This document shows, in pieces, positions 21,305-33,911 of a DNA stretch of 64,000 nt. The notes beneath the pieces are model-generated. The model was not told the origin of the DNA, did not search any database, and was given only the letters and a program-made list of their open reading frames with translations. Source of the DNA: Hyperoodon ampullatus. Its lineage: Eukaryota; Chordata; Mammalia; Artiodactyla; Ziphiidae. The position numbers and the translations under genes are program-made. The stretch covers positions 1,736,001 through 1,800,000 of the forward strand of contig OX457065.1 of NCBI GenBank assembly GCA_949752795.1. The letters are read 5' to 3'. How positions within the stretch are numbered: the first letter of the stretch is position 1; each line of letters opens with the position of its first letter.

Positions 21305-24300
21305 TTTTTTTTTAATTAAACTTTTTGAGAAAATTGTAGGCTCGATTATTCAATTATATAAATGTAGATTCAATTCAGAAATAATACAGAGAGATGCTGT
21401 GTACCCTTTAATCCAGAGGTAACATCTTGCAAAATTATAGGGCCATGTCACAACTGGGATGTGGATGTTGACAGAACCTTCCAACCCCACAAAGATCCCT
21501 CATGTTGCCCTCTTTCAGTCACACCCTCTGCTCTCCCATCCCCACTCTCCCCACACCCCCTGGTAACCACTAAGATGTTCTCCATCTCTAAACTTTTCTA
21601 ATTTCAAGAAGTTTTATAAGTTGAATTGCACAGTGTGTAGCCTTTTAGGATTCGCTTTTTTCTTTCAGCATTTCCAGGTTGTCATGTAGTATCCTATGGT
21701 ATGGATGTAGCACACGGTTTAACAGTTCACCAGGTGAAGGACGTCTGGATTGTTTTCAGTGTCTGGCTACTATGAATAAAACTTCTGTAAACATTCATCT
21801 GCAGGTTTTTGCATTTCTCTGGCATCAATGCCCTGGAGTACAATTGCTGGGCCCTATGGAAACTGCATGTTTAGTTTTTTAAGAGACTGCCAAAATGTAT
21901 TTCAGAGTGGTTGTCGCATTTCATATTCCCACCAGAAATGTATGAGAGATCCAGTTTCTCATCATCCTTGTCCGCATTTACTGTTGTCACTGTTTCTTTG
22001 TTTTGCCATCCTGTTAGATATGTAGTGGTATCTCGTGATTTTAATTTTCATTTGTCTAATGGCTCACATTGAGTAGCATTTATGTACTTATTTGCCATCT
22101 GTATATCCAATTTACTGGATGCCTCTTCATGGCTTTTGACCATTTTCTAATTGGATTTTTTTTTTAGTTTCTATTTGTTTTAGTTTTAGTTTTTACTGTT
22201 GAGTCCTGAGAGTTCTTTCTATATTTTAGATATTAATCATTTGTTGGATATGATTTGCAAATATTTTTTCCCATTTGTAGCTTGTCTTTTCATCTTGTTA
22301 ATGTGGTCTTTTGCAAAGCAGAAGTTTTTAATTTTTATGATACAATTTATCAATTTTTCACCTTATGGAGTTTGCTTTTGGCGTCAAGTCTAAGAACTCT
22401 TTACCTAGTACTACATCTGAAGATTTTCTCCTATATTTTTCTCTTTATATTTTACATTTCAGCCTCTGATCTAGTCTAAGTTAACTGTTGTATAGGTGTG
22501 AGACTTAGATCAGTTTTGTTTTTTGTGTTTTTTGTCTGTTGATGTCCAATTGCTCTGCTGAAAAGGCTTCCCCTGCCCCCCCACTGAACTGTTTTGCACC
22601 TTTGTCAAAAAAATCAGTCTGCCCAACTTGTTAGGTCTGTTTCTGGATTCTATATTCTGTTCACTGATCTTTGTGTCTATTTCTTCATCAGTACCTCACT
22701 GTCTTCATTATTGTAGCAATCTAATAAATCTTAAAATTGGATAAACTGATTTCTCCCACTTTATGCTTCTTTTATACATTTTTTAGCTATTCTAGTTCCT
22801 TCACCTTTCAATATAAATTTTAGAATAATCTTGTCTATATCTATAAAAAGTCTTGGTAGGATTTTGATAGGAATTGTGTTCAACATGTACATCAATTTGC
22901 TGATGACATATTTTTACTATGTTGATTCTTCTTGGTATGTCACTCCATTTATTTAGGTCTTCTTTGAGTTCTCTCAGTGTCGAATAGTTTTTAGTATACA
23001 CGTTTTATACATGTTTTGTCAGATTTACATCTTTCTTTTTTCAAATAATTGCAAATGTTGTGTATTTTAAATCTCGGTTTCCATGTATTCACTTCCAGTG
23101 CACGGAAAGACAACTGATTTTTGTAGGTTCATCTTGTATCCTCTGACCTTGCTGAACTCACTTAGTAGGAGGGTGTTTTGTTGTTGTTGTGTGTTTTTGT
23201 AGCTTCCTTGGGATTTTCCATATAGACTATCATATCTGGAGTGAGTTTCTTGTAGGCAACGTATAGTTGGTTCATTTAAAAAAATTAATTCTGCCAATCT
23301 CTGTCTTTTAATTGGTATACTTAGAACATTTACTGTAACGATTGTTAAGTGAGGGCTTAAGTCCACCATTTTATTTGTTTTCTGTTATTTTTCTTTTTCC
23401 TTTTTCTGTTTTCTTTTTCTTGCCTTCCTGTGGGTTACTGGAACAGGATCTTTTTATAATTCTATACATGTTTATTTATCTGTACTGTGTTTGAGTGTAT
23501 TTCTTTGTATAGACTTTTAGTGGTTGCTCTAGTATTGCAAATATATAGAGAGAGAATATATATATTGCATGTATATTACATATATATACATATATGTACA
23601 CATATATCATGGTTCACTGATGTCATTTTACCGGTTCTAAAGAACTATAAAAACCTACCATCTCCTTATGTCCCTTCACTCTCCCCCATTTATACTACAT
23701 TTGTCAAATATTTCCTCTAGGTACTTTGAGAAACACATCAGACTGTGTTATAATTTTTGCTTTGACCATCAGATATAATTTAGAAAACTCAAGAGGAAAA
23801 GTAAAACCTATTTTATTTCCATGTAGTTTTGCTCACCATGTTCTTTTTTCCTTCCTGGTATTCCAAGGATCAATTTATCATTTTCTTTCTGTTTAGAGAA
23901 CTTACTTTAGCCATTTTTTGAGGATAGGTCTGCTGGAAAAAACTTCTCTTTATTTTCCTTCATTTGAGAATGTCTTGATTTCCCCTTCATTACTGAAGGA
24001 TATGTTTGCTGGATATAGGATTCTGGTTAATAGTTCTTTTCCTTCAGCACTTGAAACAGGTTTTGCCACTCTCTTCTGGCCTCATGGAATCTGAAGAGAT
24101 ATCCACTGTCATTCAAATTGTTTTTCTCTTACAGGCAACATGTCATTTCTCTCTTGCTGCTTTCAAGATTTTTCTTTGACTTTAGTTCTCAGAAGTTTGA
24201 TGATGATGTGTCTTAGCATGGATTTCTTAGAGTATATACCATCTGAAGTTTGTTCATCTTCTTGGATTCATAGCTTTATGTCTCTTGCCAAATCTAGGAC

Positions 24301-24660
24301 ATTTTCGGCCATTATTTCTTCTGTTCCTTTTTCAGCCCCACCATCTTTTCTCCTCTCTCTTTGGGACTCTGATGGTACGAACGTTAGATCTTTCATTATA
24401 TTCCCATAGGTCCCTGAGGATCTGCTCACTTTTTTCTGGTCTGTTTCCTCTCTGTTGTCCAGACTGGGTAATTTCTAGTGTCCTATCCTCCAGTTCACTA
24501 ATTCTTTCCTCTGTCACCTCCATTCTGCCTTTGAACCCATCTCTTGGGCTTTTTATTTCAGGTGGTGCATGTATGTGCCCATCTGCCAGCCCCTCTGCCA
24601 TGCCCACCTCCCAAAACTCCAATCCTAAGGTTTCTGGTCTATTTTACTGGGTTGGAACAT
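21305..24660 (-). mobile_element. L1 LINE, antisense, old; 3' UTR, ORF2 and 5' region remnants
   Basis: The inverted L1 is recognisable from 'acaccccctggtaaccacta' (3' UTR), 'ggcatcaatgccctggagta' type and 'attcccaccagaaatgtatg' (ORF2 end), and the reverse-transcriptase block near 22800-23000. From 23930 on, the 'gagaatgtcttgatttcccc' and 'tggattcatagctttatg' segments belong to the 5' part. Minus-strand ORF pieces such as 23067-23369 show the L1 endonuclease words TVNVLSIPIKRQRLAE and CLQETH. Stops and frameshifts are frequent, so it is inactive. Confidence 0.87.
23545..23610. repeat. AT-rich (TA/TATATG) low-complexity run
   Basis: Imperfect TA and TATATACA repeats inside the antisense L1. 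Confidence 0.7.
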
Positions 24661-24840
24661 AAAGGAGGGGGAGTAGGTGTTGATGGTGGCGTGACATGTA
24701 ATTCTAGACATTTTGAGTTCTATGGGACATCCAAGGAGAGGCCTGATGGGAAGTAGCAGGTGCAGAATGAGACTCAGACATTTGGAAATAATTGGTAATT
24801 GAGGTCATGAGAATGGAGTAACTTGTCCAGGAAATGTGGA

Positions 24841-25183
24841 CAAGGGGGAGGGGGAGGGGAGGATGGGGGAGGGGAGGATGGGGGGGAGGATGGGGGGAGG
24901 GGAGGATGGGGGAGGGGAGGGGAGGGGGAGGGGAGGGGAGGGGGAGGGGAGGATGGGGGGGAGGGGAGGATGGGGGAGGGGAGGGGAGGGGGAGGGGAGG
25001 GGGAGGGGAGGGGAGGGGAGGGGAGGATGGGGGAGGGGAGGGGAGGATGGGGGAGGGGAGGATGGGGAGGGGAGGATGGGGAGGGGAGGATGGGGGAGGG
25101 GAGGATGGGGGAGGGGAGGATGGGGGAGGGGAGGGGAGGGGAGGAGAGGGGAGGATGGGGGAGGGGAGGGGAGGGGGAGGAGA
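24841..25183. repeat. G-rich minisatellite, (GGGGAGG[ATG])n
   Basis: About 340 bp built from GGGGA and GGATGGGGGA units with no C on the plus strand in the core. It is purine-only except for the T of ATG, with dozens of runs of four or five G, so the plus strand has strong G-quadruplex potential. Frames on both strands (Gly/Glu or Pro/Ser) are low-complexity and not genes. Confidence 0.95.
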
Positions 25184-25494
25184 GTTTGAAAAGGTGATGG
25201 AGACAGAGGAAGATGATCTGGAGGGTGTGATCTCAGAATCCAAAGGTAGAGCATATGGTAAGAAAAAAGGACCAACAGAGTCTAATACTACTGTCCAGAA
25301 GTCAGTCAAGAGGACTGTGGTGAGCACAACACACTTGATGACAAGGAGGTCACCTGTGACCTTGGAGAGAACCCAGTTCATGGTTATCAGGGCAGAACAC
25401 AGCCCGAACTGCATTATGAAGTGAGTGAAAGGGCGTGAGGCAGCACGTGGAGACCACCGTCTCAGGATATTTTCTGTGAAGGAAGGTCAGAAGA
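25184..25494. other. intergenic unique sequence
   Basis: No recognised element between the minisatellite and the next MIR. Confidence 0.45.
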
Positions 25495-25700
25495 GCACAG
25501 TGGTGAAGTCGATGGGTTTGGGGGCCGGGCAGCCTGGACGCAGAGCCCAGCTGTGCTGACTTCGGCGACATGATGTTGGGCGGGTGGCTTACCCTCTTTG
25601 TGCCTCTACAAAGTGAGGATGATTACGATTACTTTCTAGTTCACAGGGCTGAATAGAACAGCGCAGGTCAAGTACTTAGCACAGCACCCGGTACAATAAA
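25495..25700 (+). repeat. MIR SINE
   Basis: 'cacagtggtgaagtcgatgg', then 'gtggcttaccctctttgtgc', 'aaagtgaggatgattacgat' and 'tacttagcacagcacccggt' follow the MIR layout from 5' to 3'. Confidence 0.78.
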
Positions 25701-26089
25701 ACCTCACGATTTCTAAGTTAAGGTAATATACGTGCTTGTGAAAAATGCCAGCAAGAACCAAAAAGTTATCGGTGAATGGTGAGTCTCCTTCCCACTCCTG
25801 TCCCCAGAGGTAACCGCCCTGCAGGTTCTCGAGTGATCTTCCAGACCCACTCTGAGGTCTGAGGAGAGTGGGAAATGCCGGAAACATCTATGAGGAGGAA
25901 GGGAGGAGCTAAGATGCAAGGGCACCAAACGGGAGTGAGAGTAACTGAATTTCTAGTGGTTCCTTAAAGAGGCAGGACCAGCTGCTGGGCATGGGTGTTG
26001 AGGACAGGGCCCGTGAAACTGCTGCTCAGCAGGTGTCGAGGTTTGTTGCATCAACAGCCCCTGTGAAGGGCCACTCAGTCCCCACGCCA

Positions 26090-26545
26090 TCTGCACTGGT
26101 GACTGTGCAGCTCTTCCCATGGAGAGATGGAGTCCAGCTCCCCTGCCTTGAATCTGGACTGGCTCCACGACTTGCTCTGGCCAATAGAATGTGGTGGAAA
26201 TGACGCTGTGCTCATTCTAAGCCTGTTCCAAGCCACTGCAAGAGGCCTGCCATACTTCCTCTCCCTTCCCTCTGCTGTGTCAACCCGCCTGGACAGCTCG
26301 ATGGAGCCACTATCAAGGCACAGGGAGGATGAGCATGCGGAGAAAACAGAGGCTCCGCAGCTCACAAGCAGCCGGTCCAGAAGCAGCTGTGCCCTGCTCA
26401 CCTGCAGCTGCCCACGGTGCCTGAGGGAGCCTGGCCGGGACCAACATCCATCGCCACTGGCTGAGTCCAGCCCCCAGAATCATAAGCTGAATAGATGGTG
26501 GCTGTTTGAAGCCCTAAGTCCTGGGGTGACTCGTGATACAGCAGG
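26090..26545 (-). mobile_element. ancient LTR-like repeat, antisense (family uncertain)
   Basis: The blocks 'gctctggccaatagaatgtg' (26175-26194), 'ccccagaatcataagctga' and 'gtggctgtttgaagccctaa' are typical of an inverted endogenous-retrovirus LTR of the ERVL group. No internal retroviral genes are present. Confidence 0.5.
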
Positions 26546-28600
26546 TCCCCCATAACATGTGCCTTCCTCCACACTCACAGGTTCCTTTCTCCGGCATCAC
26601 TGCGGGACCTGGGAGGTGGGATTCAACAGTTCCAAGTCTAAACGTTTCATAAAATCACTGAAAATTTGGATGGAGGAAGGAAAAGGGAACACTGTACTGT
26701 ATACGCTATCTACAAAAAAGCATTTACAGATGACAGAACGAACAGGATGGTTAATAGGTTAATAGGCTGTACCCAAAGCTGTAACTAAAAAGGTCATTAA
26801 AAAAAAAATCCTAGGGTTGCTATGACAGTGTATATTGATTCTGTTGTTCTGTCTTATTGAAATGTGTTTAAAAATTTCCTAACATCATTTCTGCCTTGGC
26901 CCCCTTTCTTTATTTTTCCAATAAAGTCTTAAGTTCCTTCTTCATCAATTCTTCCTGCATAGGAGACTTGGGGCCACTAACGGCCATGGTTGAGAAAGGG
27001 CTGCTGGGTGTTAAATGCACGTGGAAGTCCTAAGACGTGTGTGAGTGCAGAGAAACTCCTGAGGTAACTCAGCCTCCACTGACTCTTCCCGAGGACATGG
27101 CTGTCGGCGTCACCAAGGGTGGTTACACCAGCAGGGCGGCATGGCGCTCAAGGCACGTCCCTGCCTTTCCTTGACCACTGAGAGTTGTGCAGGAAAGACA
27201 GACAGTGGAATTTTAGTCCTTTTAGTGTGGTTCCCACAGCAGTTAAATCCACTGGAATCAAAACAGGGGGTTAAATTAACAGGGGGAATTTGACAGCTGA
27301 GGAAACTGCACTGCCTTTCCTTGGCCACGGCCCACACTGGGGAGGCAGAAGCAGCCCCTGAACCCCATCTGTCCACACCCCCTGTCCTTTCCTCTCCTAC
27401 AGACTGGCACGTGGGCCGAGGTTTCTGGGGAGGATGGATGCAGGTGCTCACAGGCAGGGGTTAAGTGCCACTCAGCTGCATCGTGGGAAAATCCCCTTCA
27501 GTTCCTGCATCTTCCTGAGGAAAACTCTTCGTTAGGTTTTTACGCATCCGTAAAGGCTCACTCATCTCCCTTTCTGATAAAGGCAACTTCGCGTCCCTAG
27601 AAGTTAACCACTTGGCTTTGTCTTCATTCACTTATTTGTAGGGTTACCTTAAATTTCTGGCAAGAGTTCATTTTCTATTTAAAGAAACCTTTAAAATAAA
27701 TGAAATTTAACACCAGTTGATGTAAAGAAAGACAGTGAAGTAAATACAGAGCACGTGGTCCACAGACACGGAGAAGCTACAATGTCAGTGGCGTGGCCGT
27801 GAGTGAGTCAGGGACGCCCAGGGAGGAGCCCCGGGGTGGAGGCACTCTGCCTCCACCTGCCGACACCACATCCTGGTTCAGGCTCCGTCCACGCCAGCCC
27901 GAGACCTTGCTGCTAGGCTTCAGCCTCCTGTGGGTCAGAATAACGGTCGGCACAGAGGGTCTCCAAGGTCATTCTCAGAAAGTCATCTGTGGAGGGCTAT
28001 TTTTGCTATGTATTTAAGCACCAGGACCAGGCCTACTGGGAAAGGCCATTAAGTCCAATCAAATGCACAAAGATGAAAACGCAGGTTCCCACCCACATGC
28101 CACCCCCTTTAAATGCATTTGGCAAGTCCAGAATGTCAGCAATTAGTAACCGGGCCCAATCACTGTAATGAGATTTGCACTCAGCAGTAAAGGAGAAACG
28201 CTTCCACTGACTAATCTGGTTAATGGAGCAGTTAAAGTTACACACGCCGAAAAATATTCCGTCAGGGTCACTCTAAGTACAAGTAAAACGGACTCCGCTA
28301 GCAAGTAACAGTGGTGGGTCACACACATCTATTTTTATTTAAAAAATGTTTTTTCAACTTCTCTTGAAATAGATGCCACTGCCCTAGTGCTGAAGGTTGG
28401 CCTCTGAAGGCAAATGAGGTCATGGTTATGTTCAGGCAGGGAAAGTCCAACGACGGTTGAGTAACTGCAGAAAGTGCTGCAGATGTATGGACATTTCCAG
28501 ACACTAGAGGCAAGTCTGGAGGAAGGCATGGTGTACAGCATTTCTAAACAACAGTATATTTTCTGGTCTGTTTTTATTTGGCTGATTTTGGTCAGAGAGG
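26546..28600. other. intergenic, mostly unique sequence with possible conserved element
   Basis: No gene recognised. The 28030-28330 stretch is AT-balanced and repeat-free with homeobox-type core motifs (AGCAATTAGTAA, CTAATCTGGTTAATGG), which is how conserved non-coding enhancers often look. Conservation cannot be tested here. Confidence 0.4.
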
Positions 28601-28604
28601 CTTG

Positions 28605-28815
28605 TTGTGGGCATAGACCCTGGGGTCTTAATCAGCTCTTGGACTTTCAGGCTCTGTGCCCTTGAGCAAGTTACTTAGCCTCTCTGTGCCTCAGTGTCCT
28701 CATCAGTAAAAGGGATGTGGTAATATTATCTGCTTCACAGAATGGCTGTGAAGACTAAATGAACTGACACATTAAAATGCTGAGAACAATGCTGGGCATA
28801 CAGTAAATACTTTAT
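28605..28815 (+). repeat. MIR SINE, well preserved
   Basis: Contains 'cttgagcaagttacttagcc', 'tctctgtgcctcagtgtcct', 'catcagtaaaagggatgtgg' and 'aatgctgggcatacagtaaa', the classic MIR core and tail. Confidence 0.9.
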
Positions 28816-28843
28816 GTGTGCGCTGTATTATTTTATTATCATT

Positions 28844-28858
28844 AGTAGTAGTAGTAGT
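28844..28858. repeat. short (AGT)n microsatellite
   Basis: About five AGT units directly after the MIR. Confidence 0.8.
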
Positions 28859-29029
28859 AAAACAGCATCAACTCTCCCCTCCAAATTGCCTTTGTAAATA
28901 CCACACACCTGAGAACCTGTGTCTTAGGAAATCGTGTTACCATATACAATGTTAAATGTACACTTCCCTGTACGTCAAGCAAAACTGGTGAGCTTGAGGA
29001 AGGATTTTACAGCTGAAAGCTGTCCTAGA

Positions 29030-29145
29030 CATCATCCATTCTAAAGCCACCATTTTGTAGATGAAACTGAGACCAGAGGGGTGAGGTGACTTGCCCAAGG
29101 TTGCACAGCAAGTTGGCGGTCAAGTACAGAACAAGGGCCCGGGCC
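29030..29145 (-). repeat. MIR SINE fragment, antisense
   Basis: 'attttgtagatgaaactgag' followed by 'gtgacttgcccaaggttgca' and 'cagcaagttggcggtcaagt' is inverted MIR. Confidence 0.75.
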
Positions 29146-29802
29146 GCTCCTTTTGCATCTTGGGTACAACTTACATCATCTGCTTTCATCCCCAGTGGAT
29201 TCTCAGTGTTTCAGGTATGAACAGCAATTGGAAACCAGGGATTATGATGCTCGAGGTCCCTCACCCACATGCTGCCACAGGCAGTGTCAGACCTTCCCCC
29301 ACTCATTTCCTTCAAATCCACAAGAGGTCTCTGTGGACATCTGTTTTCTCTAATTTGTTTTTTGACCACCAAGCAACACTTTCTCTTTCCAACAACAGTT
29401 ATATTTCCTTTTAAGGAATTCTCCACCACTGTGTAAATTCTTGGGGCCACTGTCAATCAAAGTGTGTGCCTCCCTCCAGACAAGGGTTGGCCCAGGGCCC
29501 AAGGAAGGCCACTGGAGGCTCCCTGACCCTCGCACAGAGTGACATGGGATGGAAGGTACAGGCAGAGCTCACTCACACCCATGCTTTCTGGGCATGGTAG
29601 CTGCGGGGGCGGGGAGGAGTTGGTTCCTGCTGCAGGATGCCTGGTGCACGTCGTGGGCCCTGATCTGTGGTTTCCAAGCTTCCAGGCTCTGGTGCATCCT
29701 GTGAGTGGATCCAACAGGGCTCCAATAAAGGCCCTTTTGGCTTAAGTTTGCCAGATTTGATTTCCGTTGCTTGCAATCAAAGACCTTTTTCCCCCCCTCC
29801 CA

Positions 29803-30036
29803 TTTATTTATTTATTTATTTTTGGGGGGCTGTGTTGGGTCTTTGTTGCTGAGCGCAGGCTTTCTCTAGTTGTGGCGAGCGGGGGCTACTCTTCGTTGCG
29901 GTGTGTGGGCTTCTCACTGCGGTGGGTCTTTTGCTGCGGAGCATGGGATCTAGGCGTGCAGGCTTCAGTAGTTGTGGCACATGGGCCCTGCAGTAGAAGC
30001 ACAGAGCCCTAACCACTGGACAGCCAGGGAAGTCCC
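29803..30036 (-). mobile_element. CHR-1-type SINE, antisense
   Basis: This is an older and longer relative of the CHR-2 copies. It has a (TTTA)n tail followed by 'gggtctttgttgctgagcgc', 'gagcgggggctactcttcgt' and the inverted head 'ggacagccagggaagtccc'. Confidence 0.88.
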
Positions 30037-30280
30037 TGGCCCCAGCTTCTAATACCATCACGTTGGGGGATATATTGCAACATACAAACTTGGGGGGTGG
30101 TGTGGGGGGCACAAACATTTAGTCTGTGGCACCAAATAATCTCCAAAACACAGATACAGACATATTCCTAGGATTCCTGTCCCTTAATAAGATTGTCTAA
30201 TGGCAAATGGAGATAGCCAACTCTGCATTTAGTTGAATTTTATTCACTTATTTTTTTGAAGGACTAACATGCAGATCCTA

Positions 30281-30405
30281 GGGAATTCCCTGGCAGTCCA
30301 ATGGTTAGGACTCCGCGCTTTCACTGCCGAGGGCGTGGGTTCAATCCCTGGTCAGGGAACTGAGATCCCGCAAATTGTGTGGTGCGGCCAATAAAATAAA
30401 ATAAA
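30281..30405 (+). mobile_element. short tRNA-Glu-type CHR SINE with target duplication
   Basis: A 125-bp copy reads 'gggaattccctggcagtcca', 'gactccgcgctttcactgcc' and 'ccaataaaataaaataaa'. Near-identical 12-mers ATGCAGATCCTA (30269-30280) and ATGCAGAGCCTA (30406-30417) flank it. Confidence 0.88.
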
Positions 30406-30660
30406 ATGCAGAGCCTAGAAGACTAGCCTCTTCACCTGCAGGAGACTTTGTGGAGACACTGTGCAAATAATCTTGTGTTTCTCCTGAGTCCCCAGGACCT
30501 CATCACCCAGGGGATGGAAATTAAGTCATGTATAGGGATGGTAATACCTGATGACACCCACTACTTAGGCTCTGGGTTGCTATTTTGTGTCTACAGGCCT
30601 ATGTAACACTCACCATAACCTTAGGAACGAGGAGCTCTTATCATTAGCCCCATTTTACAA

Positions 30661-30812
30661 ACACGCAGGCTCAGGAGCTGTGGCACACGGGCTCAGTAGT
30701 TGTGCCGCACAGGCTTAGCTGCTCCGTGGCAAATGGGATCTTCCCAGACTAGGGCTCAAACCCATGTTGCCTGCATTGGCAGGCGGATTCTTAACCACTG
30801 CACCACCAGGGA
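30661..30812 (-). mobile_element. CHR SINE, antisense, 3'-truncated
   Basis: The inverted body runs from 'acacgcaggctcaggagc' to 'accactgcaccaccaggga' with no T-rich tail. Confidence 0.82.
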
Positions 30813-30992
30813 ATATTTTTCAATTTTTAGTAAAATTTCTGTTTTTACTCATTGTTTATATGAAATTCAAATGGAATTGTTTTGCATCCTGTATTTTTAA
30901 TTGCTAAATTTGGCAACCCTAGTCTACCAGGATCCAGTTGTTAACCTCTCAACATCTAAAAGGGCTTGAAGCTTTTAAAAAAAAGGGATTCA

Positions 30993-31208
30993 GGGCTTCC
31001 CTGGTGGCGCAGTGGTTGGGAGTCCGCCTGCCGATGCAGGGGACACGGGTTCATGCCCCGGTCCGGGAGGATCTTACATGCCGCAGAGCTGCTGGGACCG
31101 TGAGCCATGGCCGCTGAACCTGCGCGTCCGGAGCCTGTGCTCTGCAACGGGAGAGGCCACAGCAGTGAGAGGCTCGCGTACCACAAAAAAAAAAAAACCC
31201 CAAAAAAC
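30993..31208 (+). mobile_element. CHR-2-type SINE with target duplication
   Basis: Complete copy with an A-rich tail that contains a CCCC interruption. The flanks are AAAGGGATTCA before and AAAGGGGTTCA after. Confidence 0.92.
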
Positions 31209-31309
31209 AAAGGGGTTCATTAAGAAGAACCAAAAGAGCGAATGAGTGGCTTAAATTAAGGGACATTGAGTACAATTAATTATATTTTCAACCCTGATAT
31301 GAATGTAGT

Positions 31310-31855
31310 CGAATCACCAATTTCTCTCCACGAAAGAGCAAGAACTAGAGGTGGCAGACGGTTTAGTAAATGGTACTGGAAAATAAAGCTGAATTTCTAC
31401 CTAATACCACACGAATTATAGACCCAAAAGTGAAAGACAGACTTTAAAAGAAAATACCAGAGAATGTCTTTGTTACCCTAGGTGTAGGGAAGGCATCTTA
31501 AAGCAAATTTTAAAAATACAAACCATAACACAAAAACAAAAGAATTTGATTACATCAAAATGAAGGATTGATTTCCTTTCGACCAAGGACACCAAGGACA
31601 AATAGGGGAAGACAAGGAAAAGGTGGAGAGATTTACCAAAGACAAGTTAGGGATTCATTTATAGAAGGCACAAGGAACTCTTGAAAATCAACAAGAAAAA
31701 GTCAACTGACCTAAGAGGGAAACAGTGGGCAGAGAATATGAACAGGGGATTTACAGAAACAGAATACCAAAAAGCTAATAAGTGTATCAAAGAGATGCTC
31801 AAAATCATCAGTAATCAGAGAAACGCACAACTAAATAACATCGACACATCACTCT
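31310..31855 (+). mobile_element. L1 LINE fragment, ORF2 3' part, old
   Basis: Sense L1 words include 'gtaaatggtactggaaaata', 'atagacccaaaagtgaaaga', 'gaatttgattacatcaaaat' and 'gatgctcaaaatcatcagta'. After 31855 the sequence becomes GC-rich and no longer resembles L1. Confidence 0.78.
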
Positions 31856-33149
31856 GTGCAAGCTTGGGTCAGCCTGGCGACGAGAGAAGGCTGGGCTCGG
31901 GAAGGGGCTGGAGGAGAGCTGCACCCGGCTGGTGGGAGGGGACAGCCTCGCACCCCCGGCCGGCACCTCCCAGTCCCATTCTCACACAGCTCCAGAGGGG
32001 GCAGCGCAACCCTCTGTGGGCAGCCGTCCATGCCCCCGAGCGCCGTTGCTGGGGCAGTGGACCAATCACAGAAGATTATGCAGAATTCAAAGCAATGGCC
32101 AGACACACCCAAAGGAACAGAAGCGCCCGCAGAGCACTTAGTACAGAAAGTGAAAACCAGACAGAAATCTATAGCGTACGTCCATGTGTATGTACTGAAA
32201 AACACAGGCACCCCAAACACATCCTGCAGTCATGAGCTACACACGCAGAATAGAAAAGTCGTATCTGCTTGGAAGGCGAATCGGGAGAGGGATGCAGAGA
32301 TACAGAAAATGATAAACGAGAGAAAGAAATAATAAAAATAATAAACAAAGAGCAAACAATAAAATAAGAAGAAGAAAGATGTACATAAAATGCAAGAAGA
32401 AACAACCAGGCGTGGTAAGTAGCAGGAAATGAGGGTACTCTCGGCCCAGCCCTCTGCACCTGAAGTTCAAACACAGACCTGTAAATAAGTAAATAAGTAA
32501 CCACGGGGGTCTACAGTCACCGTCGTCGTCCCCTTTGGGGCTCACTCCGAGGTACCCACTTCTCCGACCCTCGGGAGCCCTGGCCTCCCGGCTAGTGCTC
32601 AGCTCTGCCCAGCCTCTGGGCCTGCTGCCCTTTCCATGCAAACTGTCTCTGCATCTTGCATGTGGACGCCCCGATACCCACTGCTGAGAGGTGGTTCTTC
32701 CCTCCTTCTCCTGGGGAAATGCAATCACTCGCAGCGGGTGAACCCACTACTCGGCCCAGCCCCACTCTCTCTGACTCGTGGATCTGAGCTCCTCACATTC
32801 TGCGTCTTAATCAGCGGGCTCTGACCAGGGGAGCACAGTGCCACCAGAAGTCCCCTCCTTTCCTGACCTTCTCTGCAACCTCGGACAGGGGAGGGAGCCT
32901 CAGCATCCCTACTTGAAAATGTTCCTTAGGTGGCTCTTAGGTTGAAAAATGCTGATTTTTTTAAACAAAACAAAACAAAACTGTAAGACAGGCTCTAAAA
33001 TTAGCACATAGACAGTTTAATTGTTTAGCCATAGAAGACTTGGTGAGATTGTATCTGTTTTGTTCATGTATTTCTAATTATGAACCAATAATGTGGAATA
33101 GAACTAATTTTATTATAACCACTAGTCTGCAATAAAGCAAATGCACAAA
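31856..33149. other. intergenic sequence with a local GC-rich patch (31860-32065)
   Basis: The GC-rich patch contains a few CpGs but is not a CpG island. A-rich low-complexity sequence lies at 32290-32400 and a short (AAGTAAAT)n run near 32480-32500. No gene was recognised. Confidence 0.4.
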
Positions 33150-33830
33150 AGATAAAATTAGCACACAGAAATCAACAGCCTTAAATATATATCTCAGAGG
33201 GCATTAGGAAGATAAAATCCCTTTTATAATAATAACAAAGAAGATAAGATATTTAGGAATAAACTTAATAAGAAATATGCAAAACCTACATTAAACACCT
33301 TCGAAAGACACGGAAAATAGATGTGAACAAATGAAAAGACATTCCTTGTTCTTAGATAGAATGGCATCATCGTAAAATTAAGTTTTCCTTAAATTAATTT
33401 ATGAAGTTTAAACAATCCCAATAAAAACAGCAACAAGCTTCTTTGTGAAGTTAGACAATTGATACGAAAGCTCTTAACCTTAAAAATGCAAGAATTGAAT
33501 TTAATGCCTGACAGGCGAGAACGCCTGACCAGACACTGAAGCAAGCTCTTCAGACAGTGTGGTGTCGGCACACAAATGACTGAAGGATCCGCGGAAAAGA
33601 ACAGAAAGTCCAAAAATAGAGCCAGGCACATGTAGGAATCTGGCATTTGATAAAGGTGGCGTCTCAAGTCATTGGGGCAAAGAAGGACTTTTTAACAAAT
33701 AAACTGATTAGTTGTTAGAAAAAAGATAACACCAGATCTGCAGCTCACACCATACGTAAGAACAAATTACAAAGGGGTCAGAGATCTAGATGTAAAAAAA
33801 GAAACCACCAGAAAGCCAGGACCTCTCATG
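33150..33830 (+). mobile_element. L1 LINE fragment, ORF2 middle part, old
   Basis: Sense words such as 'ataataacaaagaagataag', 'atttaggaataaacttaata' and 'cattccttgttcttagatag' match L1 ORF2 in order. It is heavily mutated. Confidence 0.75.
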
Positions 33831-33911
33831 TCCCTCCTGACTCTCAGATGCTGGGATTTCAACTCTTTGGCAAAGTAACTGAAAAGGCAGAGTGTCCCCC
33901 TGAGAACAAGT

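Noticed and set aside
24704..25424. Pro/Ser-rich and Gly/Glu-rich frames of 120-236 codons
   Set aside because: They are translations of the G-rich minisatellite in every frame and have no start or splice context.
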